A stretch of 64,000 nt of DNA from Sisyra terminalis (lineage: Eukaryota; Arthropoda; Insecta; Neuroptera; Sisyridae), in NCBI GenBank assembly GCA_958496175.1, contig OY292276.1:18308001-18372000 (forward strand), in the 5' to 3' direction. Shown here in pieces: positions 21,640-35,725 of the stretch; the stretch's first letter is position 1; each line of letters opens with the position of its first letter. The notes beneath the pieces were generated by a model, which was not told the origin of the DNA, ran no database searches, and worked only from the letters and a program-made list of their open reading frames with translations. Position numbers and translations under genes: made by a program.

Positions 21640-24419
21640 GGACATACCAAATGATAGGAGCAAGTGTATTATAAGTAGATAATACATCTTTTCTTAAGTG
21701 GGATAGCAATCAAAAAACAATAGTTATACAATAAAACCAATGCACATAGCAGAAAATGTAACGTTCAAAGAAAACCACAAATCCTATGTCACTCTAATTA
21801 AATTTAAAACTATATTATTGAAGGCTTCATTGGTCACACAATAAGTATTTAAACAATTTTTTAAAAGATTTTTTAACTCGATTATGACTGATTTGTGGTT
21901 TCTACTTTATGCTCGAATAAAGGTCGTAAGGCGTAATGTTTTTTATTGGCGTTATTAAAATGATTATCTTCAATATAATTTTGTTAATTTTTAATAATTT
22001 ATTATGCTTTAATAAAATATGTAATTAAAAATAATTTTTGTAATATTTTTACGGTCACTTTGTCTTTAATTTGCCATTGTTTTCTGGCAAAATTTGGAAA
22101 ATAAAAATCATTGTAGATTAAATACATTGGATTTTACTTAATCCCCTCGATTCTTATTGTTTTGTAAATTATATTTTAAAAATTGACGCGTAATTTCAGT
22201 ATTAACTCATTTTCGTTTTATGAATTCAATAAAAAAGATTTTCATGGAATATTTATAATAGAAGTTAAAAAAAACAGTCAAGTTTCGGAACTATTAAAAA
22301 AATTAATAACAATATTTCAATTATTCTTTTTTTTGGTTTATTTCAAAAAAAAAAAAAAATTAACAACGGTTTACATTTTAAATTTTTTGAAAGAATACGG
22401 CGATCAAAATATAAAATATTAAAATAAGGGAATGGGAATATACTTGAAACGAAATATGTGAATATTGGGCTTAAGTTTCTTCGCAAGTATTTAATTTGTA
22501 CCACACATAGTGGAAATATTTGAATTCTAATTACTTTTAGATGATGAAAAAAGTGTCTCTTAAGTATGAACAATTTTTTAAAGTAAAATTCGAGAGCTCT
22601 TTATATATGAATTATATTTTATAAGTGTCTGCATAGCTCTCATCAAACGATAACTAACACAAAAAATTATTAATGCATTATACTAAAAATTAAATAAATA
22701 AAGTCTTAAAACTGCGTCCAGTTTAAATATTCACATATGTAAGTGAACATTGTAGACTTGGTTTCATATAACCACCTGTATAACACAACAAAATATATAT
22801 TTCCTTATGAAAATAGAAATATTTATTATTAACTAACCATTTGATTAAACCAATGGTTGATAGTTTTACTGTCCTTAGTACAAAAAATTATAAAATTATG
22901 CATTGTTGCAATTTTTTTTAATTGTTATTAGTTGTATTTATTTTATGGATTCAAAACAATAAAAGTAAGTGTTAATAGATTAACGCTTTTGTTATCTAAA
23001 AATATATCGTGTCTTACTTTTCAAACCGTTATAAGAAAATGAAACTTCATAAAATTGCACTTAAAGTATTAATGAAAGCAACATATAATTGCATGGAAAT
23101 GTGCTATACGCTCGTAAATTGATAAAATTATTACTTAGAGCATAATTAATTTTGTATTCTATATTTAAAACAAAAAAGAATTATAAAATAAAAATTGTGC
23201 TGTTAAATTATGCAAGTACAATACTTGTGCTTACCTAAAACTTTAACGTACTGGTAAAATTAAACAGGTAAAAAATGGACAGTATGCGGTGGTTTAGCCG
23301 CTGGGGTTTAGAACTTAAAGGCGTAGAACTGCTTTAATTTTAAAAGTTTTTTTTTTTTTCTTTTGGTGAAAAGTATGAAAATATTCGTAATTTTATTAAT
23401 GTCATTCCAAATTTTTCATAATAATTTATCATAAAAAAAAATTATTCACCTTGGCTAAGTGTGAACTTCATTGATTTCAAATATGTAAAAATTTAAAATT
23501 GGTTAAATTATCTTTAACAATATCCACTATTTTTAACACTAAAAAGTTCACGAGAATTTCTAAATTGAAGAATTTCAAAAATGAAATTATAATGGAATGG
23601 AAAATAAATGTTTTATAATGGTAGTAAATTCACAAATATTTTGTTGAAAATCTACTTTTATTTTTCGCATATTTTGCTTTAAATTTTTTACCAATTTTTG
23701 TTTTTTCTTTGATCACAGTAAAATAATTAATTTTTCTTTAATATTTTCTTCAGATTTAACGATACAAGTGGATGAAAGTGTAATGCCACATTTTTTTAAA
23801 AACTGTTTTTTTTTCAAGAATTAAGGTTTTATGAACCGAGTTACCATAAAGTGAAATCAAAAGTTCAATATTTTCTTTACTAGTTGAGTTTTACAACTGG
23901 AAGGAGATATGTTGAAAAAATATATACAAAAATATACACTAAAAACTACAATCTTCATTTATTTAAAGCTCTAATTTCGTAACACAACACCTTCATTCAA
24001 TCGTATCTTCTTTGACTTATATGAAACTAGAGACGCCAAAGACTACTATAACCATGGTTATATCCGTGATTAACATAGTTCTATGATAAAAAACGCAAAA
24101 ATTGAAATAACACTTAAGCTTAAAATATTACAAGCATCAAATTTTAATAATGGCTTTATTGATTTTTTCATTAAAGATATAGATCCAAAATTTCACCAAA
24201 AATAGTTAAGTCCTAGAAGAAATTTTTTCTACCTAATTTTTGCTTTTAAATATGATTTGAAACTATGTTTTTGAGTTAGTTACTATCACCAAAACATTCA
24301 AGTTGAAATATTTGAACTTGTATGAGGAATACTTAAGAAAATATATCTAAGCTTAAAACTTGATAAGTCTCAACTTTTTTTTAACACAATTTGCTAAGTG
24401 TTACTATAAGTGCATAAGT
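21640..24419. other. AT-rich intergenic stretch upstream of the yellow-family gene
   Basis: No coding or RNA feature that I can support. Regulatory sequence for the yellow-family gene may lie here, but nothing specific can be named. Confidence 0.35.
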
Positions 24420-24920
24420 GTGGGAGCAGGGAACAGTCCTAGTCGATCCCTATTTTTTTCCTTGTCCTGAAACTTGTCAGGGTGATTTATAGGGTCCCAT
24501 CTTTGAAGTCGTCTTGTGGTCTTACTATTATCCAAAATGTTTATCGTTAAGTCGTTTGAATGATCGTTTTGTTTCTCCAGCTACTTTCAGCTGTATTTTT
24601 GAATTTTCTGCCTAGTACTCTAGTACTGTTAAAAGAGAAACTTAAAATACTTTATAGTTTATCAGTTCTGCCAAATTCGATGTGATAATCCATTGAGGAA
24701 ATTCCACACTCAAGAAATATGTTGCAACAGCTATTCGGCAGGCTTGATTTCCCGCGTGGTTGAATTCGTTTCTCTAACGTCGTCTATCCCTGGCAAAATT
24801 CTTCAACAAAGAATATTGATCATTCCTTGTTTCACTAAATCCTGGATCTTAATTCGTATTCTTATTTTTCTTGAGATTTTTGAATTTCCTTACATAAACA
24901 TAAGTACATAAGTACAAACA
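24420..24920 (-). mobile_element. Unassigned transposon-like relic
   Basis: A less AT-rich block. On the minus strand around 24870-24840 one frame reads KIQDLVKQGMI. This recalls the start of LTR-retrotransposon reverse transcriptases, but stops and frameshifts follow at once and no catalytic motif appears. A GC-richer segment at 24421-24540 could be part of the same element. The assignment is weak. Confidence 0.2.
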
Positions 24921-27900
24921 TAAGTACGAATCCTTTTCTACTCAGAATGTGACCCAAATAATATATTTTTCTCTTTAACATTTTATTCAACATTATAGTT
25001 AATTATCAATAATTAATTAATAATCTTCATTCTGCTTTACTGACGAAATTTGCAAGATAATATTGATCATTACACAAGATGGTTTGAAAATTGCCTAAAA
25101 CACACTCAGTATCACAAAGTCTCAATATCTTTTTAATCGTTTGTTCCATATATAGTCTTTGATGTTTAATGATGCTTATTGTTTTGATTACTAATAACAT
25201 ACTGTAAATAACTATATAAAACTTTAACTAAGCCCTAACTCAATTATTATCCAAAGCATTTTATCATTTAAAATAATCAGTCTAATAAAAGTTAAGTACA
25301 TGTAATTATTTTAAAATCGCGATTTCAAAATGGATTTATGAAGAAGAGAAATATTTTAATGTATTTTACATTCCTGCCCTAATTAAATAAATGTAGATGA
25401 ATTGCAATCAAACCAAAACCTCAAAGATTATATTTTAATTTTTCACCTAAGCCATACCTACTTACCACATACAAAACAACTTCCATAAATTAGCAATAAT
25501 ACCGTGTGACGCAAATTTAAAAATTTAACTTGCTCTCATTAAATCCCATTTCGTTCAATGTCAATTAATTATTTAGAAATCACACATTGATTGATCAATT
25601 AGCCTTAGTATTCCTTTATCAAGAATTATTTTAAAGATATGGGTGCCTACATAATTTCAATTAATCATTTCAAATTACGAGAACAATTAAAACCAATTTT
25701 CTATTATTTAAATATGAGTACAATCCTTTTAAGGAAATACCACATAAAGTAAATTTAAAAATTACGATGTGCTTTCGAAATCGATTTCTAAAACCATCCT
25801 AAGAAATAAATTTGTAATTTAAAATGAAAAAACAATCAGTTGATTATTGTTGGTAATGACTACAACGGCTCAATGAATATTCAGTGTTTTTGTGCATAAT
25901 ATTTGTTCTTAAATAACGATTATTAAGTTTTACTTCATTTTAAATATTTAAACGAAAACATTGAATATTTCTTATTTTAATAACAATGCTCTGTTTTTTA
26001 TCAATTAGTAAACAATTTGGCAACAATACCTAAATTGATGTACGTGTTTTACAACTGCACTATAAATGTTTTATAATTATTAATCATTAGTACACTTTTT
26101 ATTTTTAAAAAATAAACCCAGATTTGGAACGTATTACGATTAAGAAATAATTTTTAGATTTTCTTCGAAGATTTGATGTACAACGATATAAATAAGAGGT
26201 TTTTTGTAACGTTATTAAAATATTTTTTTCAAATACATGAAAACAAACCACACTGCACTTTTCAATATAAAATTTTATAATACCTATATAGTAAAGTTTT
26301 TCGAGTGATCATAAATAGTCATAAAAGTGTTTAGTGCTTAAATTGACAACATGTTTTTGTATAAAAGATGTGAATGAAAATACTTAAGTTAATCGAATAA
26401 GCAAAATAATCATAAATCTTTGAAAAAGTATATTTTACTATAAGTGTATTTAAGTAATGTTTTTAATTCTTTTCCAAAGAAGTCCCTCGGTTTCAAAGAA
26501 ATAATAAAATTAAGTTTTTAATTTTGTGAACTTTGTTTATTCGATGGACTTTACCTTTATATTTCAAAATTAAAAATAACTTTGAATATATAACTCAGTA
26601 AATTAGTTACTCAGTAAAGTAGTAAATCAGTGAATAAACGCTGGGGAAATAAAAAGAAAAACAAGGTAAATCAAAATATGTCACAAGTTGAAAAGCTTTT
26701 AATATGTTTATTCTTAAGGAAGCAGTTTCATTCAAAAAAAAAAGTTGTATCTCAGTAGTATCATAACCGGACAAAACAGAACTTGACAGAACAGAACATG
26801 GAATAAAACAGAAAAATGTCAAAACAGAACTAAAACAGAACAATCAATTATAAAAAAGGATTATGCTAGAAAAATACGTAACAGATAAGGACGTTTTATA
26901 TCTTTCAACTAATAACAAAGAATCAGTTTTCGTAATTGAATTTAAAAGTTGAGTAAGATATCTTCTTAATTGTTATCTATTAAAAGAAAATTAAAGAACT
27001 TAACTTTGATTAGAAAATAAATGAATAGGGCTAACAAATTATTCCAATTACTGAAAAAACTTAAATTTTATAATAACAAAATCGTTATTGAATAAGTTAT
27101 AGCCATGATATAGATAAACAGTATAAACGATATTTCAAGTAGAGATAGTGTTAAACAATATTCTAACAATATTCTAAAAGTGATAATAATGACGAAACTT
27201 AAACATATACTAAGTACCGTTTTTGCCATTTTTTTCCTAAATATGACTTAAACAATTTTGGAAAGTATTGAGATGGTCTTTATATAACTTCAAACATCTA
27301 CGAAAATCAAAATTGGTGAAAGAACTCCAAATGCTACTCAGTAGTAATTATTTTGCTATTTACTTTTTACATTTACTCCATATTTGAACCTAATAAATAA
27401 AAGTAAAATGCTAGATTGTAGAGATGAGCAATTTGTAGACCGTATTTGGCATCCGGTTGGAATCTTGTTAAGTTTAAATTAAAATTTTTCTGTTCACGTA
27501 TAAAATTTATTATAGTAACATACTTATTTTTTTTACAGTCGCGGTTCATACATGTAATTATTCTGATGTAATATTGGAAGATCAATTCTTATTTTTGTTG
27601 AGAGCAAGGTTTTTCAAATGGTTCAAAAATGAAATTTTATTTAATATTCAGTAGTTGTGTTGTAGAAATTATGTCATTGCACGTTTGAGAAAAATAGGGT
27701 CATCAAGATGCTGCTCTAGGTACGTTTATTCTCATATTTATTGACATATTTCTTCTATATAGCTCCAATATTGGAAGGATATGAAATTTTAAAATTTTAT
27801 TGATATTCTTGAGATTATTCGAAAATTTTATTTCAACAATATTAATTCTTTGAAATTTATTAAATATTTTATGCAATATGGCATTATTATATCGGTACTT

Positions 27901-29056
27901 AAAGTTTGTGAAAACTACAGAATAAAATTTGATTCGGTATAAATATTGTTTGTATTCTTATTTGATGTCGATTTGGAAGTAAAAAAGAAAAATATTTCAA
28001 ATCACGATAAAAAATAGTTTAATATGCAAAAATCAATGGAAATATAGTAAACATAGGTAGTATCTGTAGCTGAACTTTATCGAAGATAAATTAAATTTCT
28101 ATTAATAAGTAGTAAAAATTTGTTCCTTGAACATTTTGTGAATTGAAAACCGAATTTAATTATTGATTTTTTTTTATTTTTATATTTTTTTAAAGTGATT
28201 ATGCTTTTTAGCCATAATGCATTCAATTTGAAGGACTAAAAAGGTTGTGAATTTTGTGATTTTTTTATATAAATTGTAGGCATACCATTTGACGATTTAA
28301 TGACCGTTTTTTCAAGTATTCTTGTTAAATCGGTTTGCAATGTGTACAATCATTTAATAAATACTTACCTCTTCATTTTCCAAATTTACTGTGAATCACT
28401 TCACAAAAAATTTTAAAACCTTTTTTTTTTTATTCAATTTATTTTTTCTTGAACTCTATTAATAATACATATTTACATTGAAAGTAGGTAAAATTCACAA
28501 ATACTTTTCAGTATTTCTTGATCTAGTTATATGATTTGAAATTTCAAATATTTAACAATTCAAAAATCGCATTTATTATTTTTTTTTTGAGTATTAATCA
28601 CGACTTTAAATTGTCTAACTTCCATAAGCTAAATGTTAATTTATTTGTATTAGAGTAACCAAAGTTAATGTCGTTTTTCAACCAATAGTTATTCAATTAC
28701 TATTTATCAGCATATAAGTTATTTTAAAGGGATTCTTTAGATATTTTATGGTAAGAGTGAATTTATATTTTTATTATTATTATACTATTCAGAAATTTAT
28801 ATTGAAATGGTAAGAAAAATTTAAAACGGAATGCAAAATCAGTATTATATATTATTCTAGTTTTACTTGAATTGATTTCTACTAATTCGGGGTTTGAATT
28901 TTGCACACCAGATGTCAAAATGTTGATAATATTAAGGCTAACTAAATCATTGATTGAAAATAAAACCTTACTTCGAAATTTTGGGCTTAAATTACATAAT
29001 AATTTATATTTTTTTTAAGAAATATTTTTTATATTTTTTATATTTTTTAAATTGTT
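24921..29056. other. AT-rich intergenic stretch
   Basis: No gene found. It contains the ACAGAA minisatellite at 26770-26843, listed separately. Confidence 0.4.
26770..26843. repeat. AAAACAGAAC minisatellite
   Basis: Six ACAGAA cores in 74 bp, with spacers of variable length. Confidence 0.7.
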
Positions 29057-29246
29057 TATTTTTATACAACACGTTTCATCGATTTTCCGACTTTTTCAGG
29101 TGCTAATATAAATCTTTATAACACAATTTTATCTGAAAAGTTTCCAAGGTAATATTGTTACTACCTAACAGTTAAATTGTGTTGCAAAGAATTATATTCT
29201 TATCTGAAGAAGTCGGTAAACTGATGAAGCGTGTTGTACAAAAATA
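29057..29246. repeat. Palindromic element with hammerhead-like motif in each arm
   Basis: The left arm (29057-29131) and right arm (29173-29246) are reverse complements with scattered mismatches. Each contains a copy of one motif. In the right arm: CTGAAGA (29204-29210), an A, stem strand GTCGG, loop TAAA, stem strand CTGAT, then GAAGC and GTGTTGTACAA. In the left arm (minus strand): CTGAAAA, an A, GTCGG-AAAA-TCGAT, then GAAAC. The layout resembles the CUGANGA / stem II / GAAA core of hammerhead ribozymes, but with one extra A and core changes, so activity is doubtful. The same motif occurs at 46883. Confidence 0.6.
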
Positions 29247-32200
29247 TAAAATATATATAAATATAACATCTTCCTACTACTTTGATGTCAGCTCATATGG
29301 AGTTCTTTTATTATAATTTAACTAAGGAAAAGAACTGTTATAATATTTATTTAAATTTTATGTTTAAAACGACATAAATTTCTGGTTTTCCGGTCCCCTT
29401 AATATCGATTTGATAAAATTTACTTTTGCAAAAAATATTTAACAACTTCTAATATTGTCAAAATATTTTCAATTCTTTTTCAGTAACAAAAAAAATCAAC
29501 ATTGAAAAAACCATTGTAATTTCTATATAAATATCAATATCTCGGTAGCACGTGTAAGGCACCTGTAAGCTAATTGGAAAAGATTATAACTAAGTATACC
29601 ATTTTTTGATACTTATAATGAAAATTTTTTTGAGGTAAAAAAAATTAGATCAAAAATAGCCAAAATAAGGGATGTCCCAATTCTTGATCATATTCCTTTA
29701 ACAGTTAATTTATTCTACCAATAAATTATTATTTATCCTTTAATACAAATGTATATTATTAAATATCTGTTGTGAAGATATAGTGATTTATCATTTTTAT
29801 ATGCATCTGAAAAGAAAAATGATCACACAATTTGTCTCACGGAATGTTATACTGGTTTTTTGGTGTAACAGATTACAAAAGATTCAGAAATTATTTCATA
29901 GGTATTTCACAATACGATTACATCTGATTTATGGTTTATGTTTTTGAAGAATATACACTATAACATTTAGTAATTTCTTAAAGGGATTTTTGTGCTGATT
30001 TTTCAAAGCTAATTATATCCACGCTTGTAGCACAATTAAATAGCAAAAGGAAATTTGTTTAGGTAAAGTAAGAGATATTTTGCGTCTAGAAAATAAAATT
30101 ACGAGAAAGTTTATACGTCTTTACTGTATAATTATTTTGTACATTCTAATAAGAGACTTCTAAACCTCAACCATGCTGAAATTATAGACCTAAAATATTT
30201 GGTTTAGAATTTAACAAAGAGCTGTTTGTTTATCTCAAATAACATAGTTTTCACTTTCCTAAGTTGAATATGGCAAGATAAGGCAAATAGCCAAATTTCG
30301 ATTGAAAATCATTTCTAGCTGATTTATTCTCAAAGCGAACATTGGATTTAAGATGACAAAAACTTGACAAATGATTGAGTTAACATTTGAAACTATTGTA
30401 ATCTCTTCAATCAAATCAATGTCTTAACATGTCAACATTTCTATTATTAAATTATCCACCCTCAACATTTGTTCTGATTTTCAACTTTAATTAGTACTAA
30501 TTCAATAATATAATACTCAATCTTTGTAGTCAGTATTTGACCTTGTCTGCTTTGTTAAATTTAACATTTTGATCATTATAAAGGAATTATTTTGTCAGGA
30601 AGAAGCAGTGGCAATGAAAGATAAATGAATTTTTAATTATATTGATTTAAAATATCGTTGAGCTACTGACAGCTGTATAAAATTGGAAAAAAATCATAAT
30701 TATGTCGGTCCAAAAATTAATAAATGAATGATTATAAATTTTGAAGTTTTAATAGTTTAATTGTTACAATGCGGGTATTTGAAGAAATAAAAACTTAAAT
30801 TTGTTATGAAAACAAATTAAGATTAATTAATTGGTTTTAAAAATATTGTTACGTATTTTTCTTACTGAATTTTTATAAAAATGTTCATTTAGCTAAATTT
30901 ACGGTAATTTTTTCAAAAAAACAGTTAACAAAAGTAAGAACGGTCTACCGTTTTTTTATTCTAAGAGCATAAAATACATACATCATCATTAAGTGGTTAC
31001 AGAGAATGTGAACCTACATTATTATTTCTTATTTAGCTAAATAAATTAGCACCTACTTTTGTACAATGAGTTGACACCTACATGAAGAAATTTTCGCAAT
31101 AATTAAAGAGGAACAAATTATAATGAAAATGCTATCTCATACTTGTGTATGAATAGTTTTTTTGTTAACGCCTGCAAAACGTGGATGTTCACAAAATTTA
31201 AAGTCAAGAGGTTTTCGAAATGTTGGCAAAAGAGAGAAATATGTTTGTATGGTATTTTTATTCATGAAACGAAAAAGAATAATTCAGAATCGATATTCGA
31301 CTCGTGGAGATATAAATGATTATCAGAAAGGAAAAAGAAAAGTGTTCGAAAATATTTATTTTTCGTTTGTATATTACACTCCAAATAAAGAATCATTGTA
31401 AATATTTACGAAATTGTATAATTTTAAAACTTCAATGGCTTTGTTGTATTTTGTATGATTTTTGATGGACCATTTTATAAAGTTTTCTAATTAATTGTTA
31501 TCTAAGTTTGAATAAATATGTATTTATTAAAACTATAGGTGTACAAATAAGTTAATATCGTGTCATAAAGGATAGCTCCACCACAATGTTTCATTGATAT
31601 TATCAATTGTAAAACGTGACATATTAAGTTTAGGCATCATCATATACATAGTTTTTTTCCGAAAATATCAAAGTTTGTGCCTTAAATGTATCATTTAGGG
31701 AGTTGTTGATTTATTTATTTCATTTACTGAACTCTGTCGCTGAGGCATATCAATGACTTGCAGAAGTATATGCTGGAACTTCTTTGACTTATAATTGTAT
31801 ATAGTTTACTTTTGTAAATTATATAATACTACCTGGACGACCGAGTTCAACTCAGTTTGAAATTTCATGAAATTTAATGAAATTTCATTCAAATATGTTT
31901 CGGCTATTGGGAAGTATTAGATATACATACGAAAGATATTTAATACATATGATAAAGGTCAATAATGATTATTATTTATTTAAAAAATTGCAAATCTGAA
32001 AATTGAAGTCCAAAATATCGTTTTGACAATACTACTCGAAAATAGATTGTTTTTTATTTTAAAAATATTTGACAGATACAAATGTGAATAAAATTTAAAA
32101 CCAATTGTTATATATTAGTCTATATTCAAACCAGCACAGATTCTATTCATTATGTACACACATCAACAGATGGAGCAATTTTTTTTCCGTTTTTCGTGAA

Positions 32201-35200
32201 AATTTGAATTTTTTCATAGCATACAACTTTACAAATAAACTTTAAAAACAAAATTCTATTAAATTTCAAATTTTCATGAAAATTGGAAGAACCGTTTTCA
32301 AAAACCAAAACAATAAATACATGCAAGGATAGCTCGTGTAATATATAAGATAAAATTTAATTAAATGTTACATACCATTAATTCTCAAAAAAATTCTTAC
32401 TTTTGAATGTAAACGGAGGAAACATATTTGTGTTCCTCAAAGAAATAACACAAATTCAGTTGCATATTTGTTAGCACTAATTTTTAGGTTAAAAATTGTA
32501 AGTATTGTAAAACAATAACAGCAAGTCTTAAGTCAAAAGTATTTCAAAAGTATATCGTAAGTCAAAAGATTGAAAAAAAAAAATCTTAAGAAAAACAGGT
32601 ATATGTCGTGGTGTGCGTTTCGCCGCCCTGGACCGATCGAAAATTCACCACCTTTTATTTTCACCATAAGTCAAGAAAACTGATAAATAGTGAAATAATT
32701 TTTTTTTTTTAATTATTTATAAATGTATTCTTCGTCTTTTTATCACTCGCCACTCTACGCTACTGGCATTATAAAAAAACGTTAGAAATAAGAATTTGGT
32801 GAAAGCATATTTGCTCTTTTTATAGTTTTACAACTCATTTTAGTGATCAATATAAAACTGAATTTTGTTATATTAATGTAAGTATTAATGTATGTTTTAT
32901 GTAAAATATTGTAAGTATTCAATTTATCCGGTATTGGAAAAGTTATGTCTACATTTAATTCAAAGCAATTAAATTAAATAATATTTTCATCGTCTTAAAA
33001 CAGAAAATTTCAAATATACCAAAAAAAAAATTATGATTTTCTTTTATAATCCAACTCAAAAAGTTAAACAGGCTGTTTTATTATTACTCTAAATCAATTA
33101 GTTCAATTTTAATAGAGAATGTAAAAATAAGAACTTTATATTTAATAATAAACTAACAAGTTATGATTTAAATCAAATAACTACTTATTTGTTGTGTAAA
33201 TAAAGTTAAGCAACAATATGCCACTACCATTAACCTTTTAATGGGCTCTAGGCTTTTAAATTTTGGATATTATACTGATTTGGCAATAATGATTCTTCTA
33301 TTCATCAGTGTGTTTATATATCATTAATAACAGAACTATAATCTGATTCAAAAAAATTACAAAAATAATCGTATTTAGTAGAAAGTAGCGATTTGATTTT
33401 TCGCCGGCGACGTTTAACCTTCTGATATTTGGGAATTATGATTCTGTGTCTATAGGCATTCTCATATTATTCAAAACTAGTTAGGTACTTTAATATTATG
33501 ATTTTAACAAACACTTTCTACGAATTTAATTATATGAAGTTTATATCAATATCATTTATTAAAAGCTAAAACCATTTCGAAAAATTAATCTGTAAAGTAA
33601 TTTCGAAAATGGACCACAAATTGTTGGCGAGCAAAAGGTGTGTCGCATTCAACTATTATAAAATTCATAATCATTTTTGCCAATAAATTTCTTCAACGAC
33701 ATAATATGCAGTACTTTTCCATATTACGTACTTAGGTTTCAGGTGGATTGAAGCCAAACATTGAAAATAATAAATTTCAATAGCAAAACGTGAATATTCA
33801 ATCGAATATTTTCTAAATGTATTCATCGAGATGAATCATCATAGAAATCAATAACTACATTAGCATCAATGAAAGAACAAGGTATTGTTGTTTCGTTTAA
33901 TTTGATACTTATCATTTCTAAAATCAATGGTGCAATTTATTCAACAATTTAGCTGATGTATATTATTACCACAAGGATTTGTTATAAACAATTTTAAGTA
34001 AAGAAAATTATTATGTTTATTATTCATATAAATTTCTAAAATATTTTATGACAACATTAACAATAAGTATGGAAATATATGTATTACATGTGAGTTGAAC
34101 AATACGCACATGAAATAACTTTAAATTAAGTCTCAAAAATATAGAAAAATTAAACGATTGATTATTTTTTAAAAAAATATTCATCAAATTGAATAATTTC
34201 TTTTCAATCTTTTCAAATATTATATCAATTTTTCATTACTGAAGTACTATTTGCAAAAGTATGCTGGCTTTTTTTCAAGAAGTGAAAGGCTGACTGATTT
34301 TCATTTTCCCACTTTTCTCTTCTATTTAGAGTTACATTTACTGCATAACACTAAAAATTTAGTCACTATCCGGTAACGGATATGTATGTAATTAAAAAAA
34401 TATATGCTTCACATTAGTTTTTTGCAAGAATGTCTTTTTTTTCCTCTAGGCTGTGAAAATGTTCCAACAAAATTGTCATTCATGTTTCGCTACTTTTTTA
34501 CCATTTTTAGTATTTGTTGTATACTGTTTTTGTTACACGAAGTAAAAGAATAAGAAAAATAATTAAATTATGATTTGCAAATTGAAAAAATTGTAATTAA
34601 AGCTATCATGAAAAATAAATTGAATAAACTAGTTGAATATAGCAAGTAAAGGAAACACTTTTATTTATCACTTCCTATTATATGTTATGTAGGTATTTAA
34701 TGGAAAAGGATGTAGAGCAATTAGTGTAAATTTATTTAAAAAAAAACAGATTTAATGAAAATGAAACTATCATAGCATAAGATCACGTTAAGCCATTCAT
34801 AAACGATATGCGTAGTATTAATTATATTTAATTAGATCAAATCATAATATTCATAAATTCAAATTGAAAAATCTATTAAAAATTATATTTAAAGTGTAAA
34901 GCCATGACCAATTTAGAATCAAAGGTTAATTTGCTAGGGTTCAAAGAAGTTTAGAATAATTTTTTTTATACTTTGTAGATGAAATATTTGTTGCAAAGTT
35001 GTGTTATTGTTGATTTCAAAACGGTTTTTAGTTCAAAATATTTTTGTTTGTTCTGTGAAAGTTTGGTCGCTGAATTTTTTTTTTTGTAAGCCCAATTAAT
35101 GATATGTATAATGCATTATGGTAATGTCAACGTTCGTTACGACAATGTCCCGCAAATTTGGGATCGTTTTCTACCCAAAATTGTATCCATTGTGTATTGT

Positions 35201-35484
35201 ATTGATTCAAAGCATTTGAAAATATTATCAGTTAAATGCGATTATGAATTATTTCATAAGAATATGTTTTTATCTTCTTATTCAGTACCACATTTAAAAA
35301 TTTGGAAATTTTATATTGAAGTAGGCTTCAGAGCCTAACATACTGCCAACAAATTTAGATTCCAAATGATTATCGATCGTTTTAAAGTCAGAGGGTTATT
35401 TAAAAGAATTAAATAAAAGTGGAAGTTGATTAAGTTAATTAAGAGAATTTAATTAATTACTATAATTGTGTTTTATTGGTTTTG
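29247..35484. other. AT-rich intergenic stretch
   Basis: No gene found. The 79-codon frame at 31162-31401 (Lys/Arg-rich, no ATG at its start) and that at 35099-35338 match nothing I know. A short GC-richer patch near 32603-32660 has no visible structure. Confidence 0.35.
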
Positions 35485-35492
35485 GTCTAGGG

Positions 35493-35717
35493 CAGGGACC
35501 CTCAATCCTATGCCTGCGGGCACCACGAAGCCTACTGATTATTTTCCAGGTGCCCACCACGATATCATCGTGGTTTTGAAATTATTTGATATTTTCACTT
35601 GTATCAATAAAAATGCTTCAGTATAAATTATCCTGTAAATATAGTTGATGCCCATTGCTCGACTCACAGTCTAGATTCTAAAATGAGCTCCTAATTTCAA
35701 AATGGTTGGACACTCTG
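35493..35717. mobile_element. hAT-type MITE, 225 bp, perfect 8-bp duplication
   Basis: The left end is CAGGGACCCTCAATCC. The right end, as reverse complement, is CAGAGTGTCCAACCAT. The element is flanked on both sides by the identical 8-mer GTCTAGGG (35485-35492 and 35718-35725), the target-site duplication length of hAT transposons. A hairpin (CCACGATATCATCGTGG) lies inside. There is no coding capacity. The intact duplication suggests a fairly recent insertion. Confidence 0.85.
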
Positions 35718-35725
35718 GTCTAGGG

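Noticed and set aside
31162..31401. Plus-strand 79-codon Lys/Arg-rich frame
   Set aside because: No ATG at its start, no recognisable motif, and a length expected by chance in DNA of this composition.
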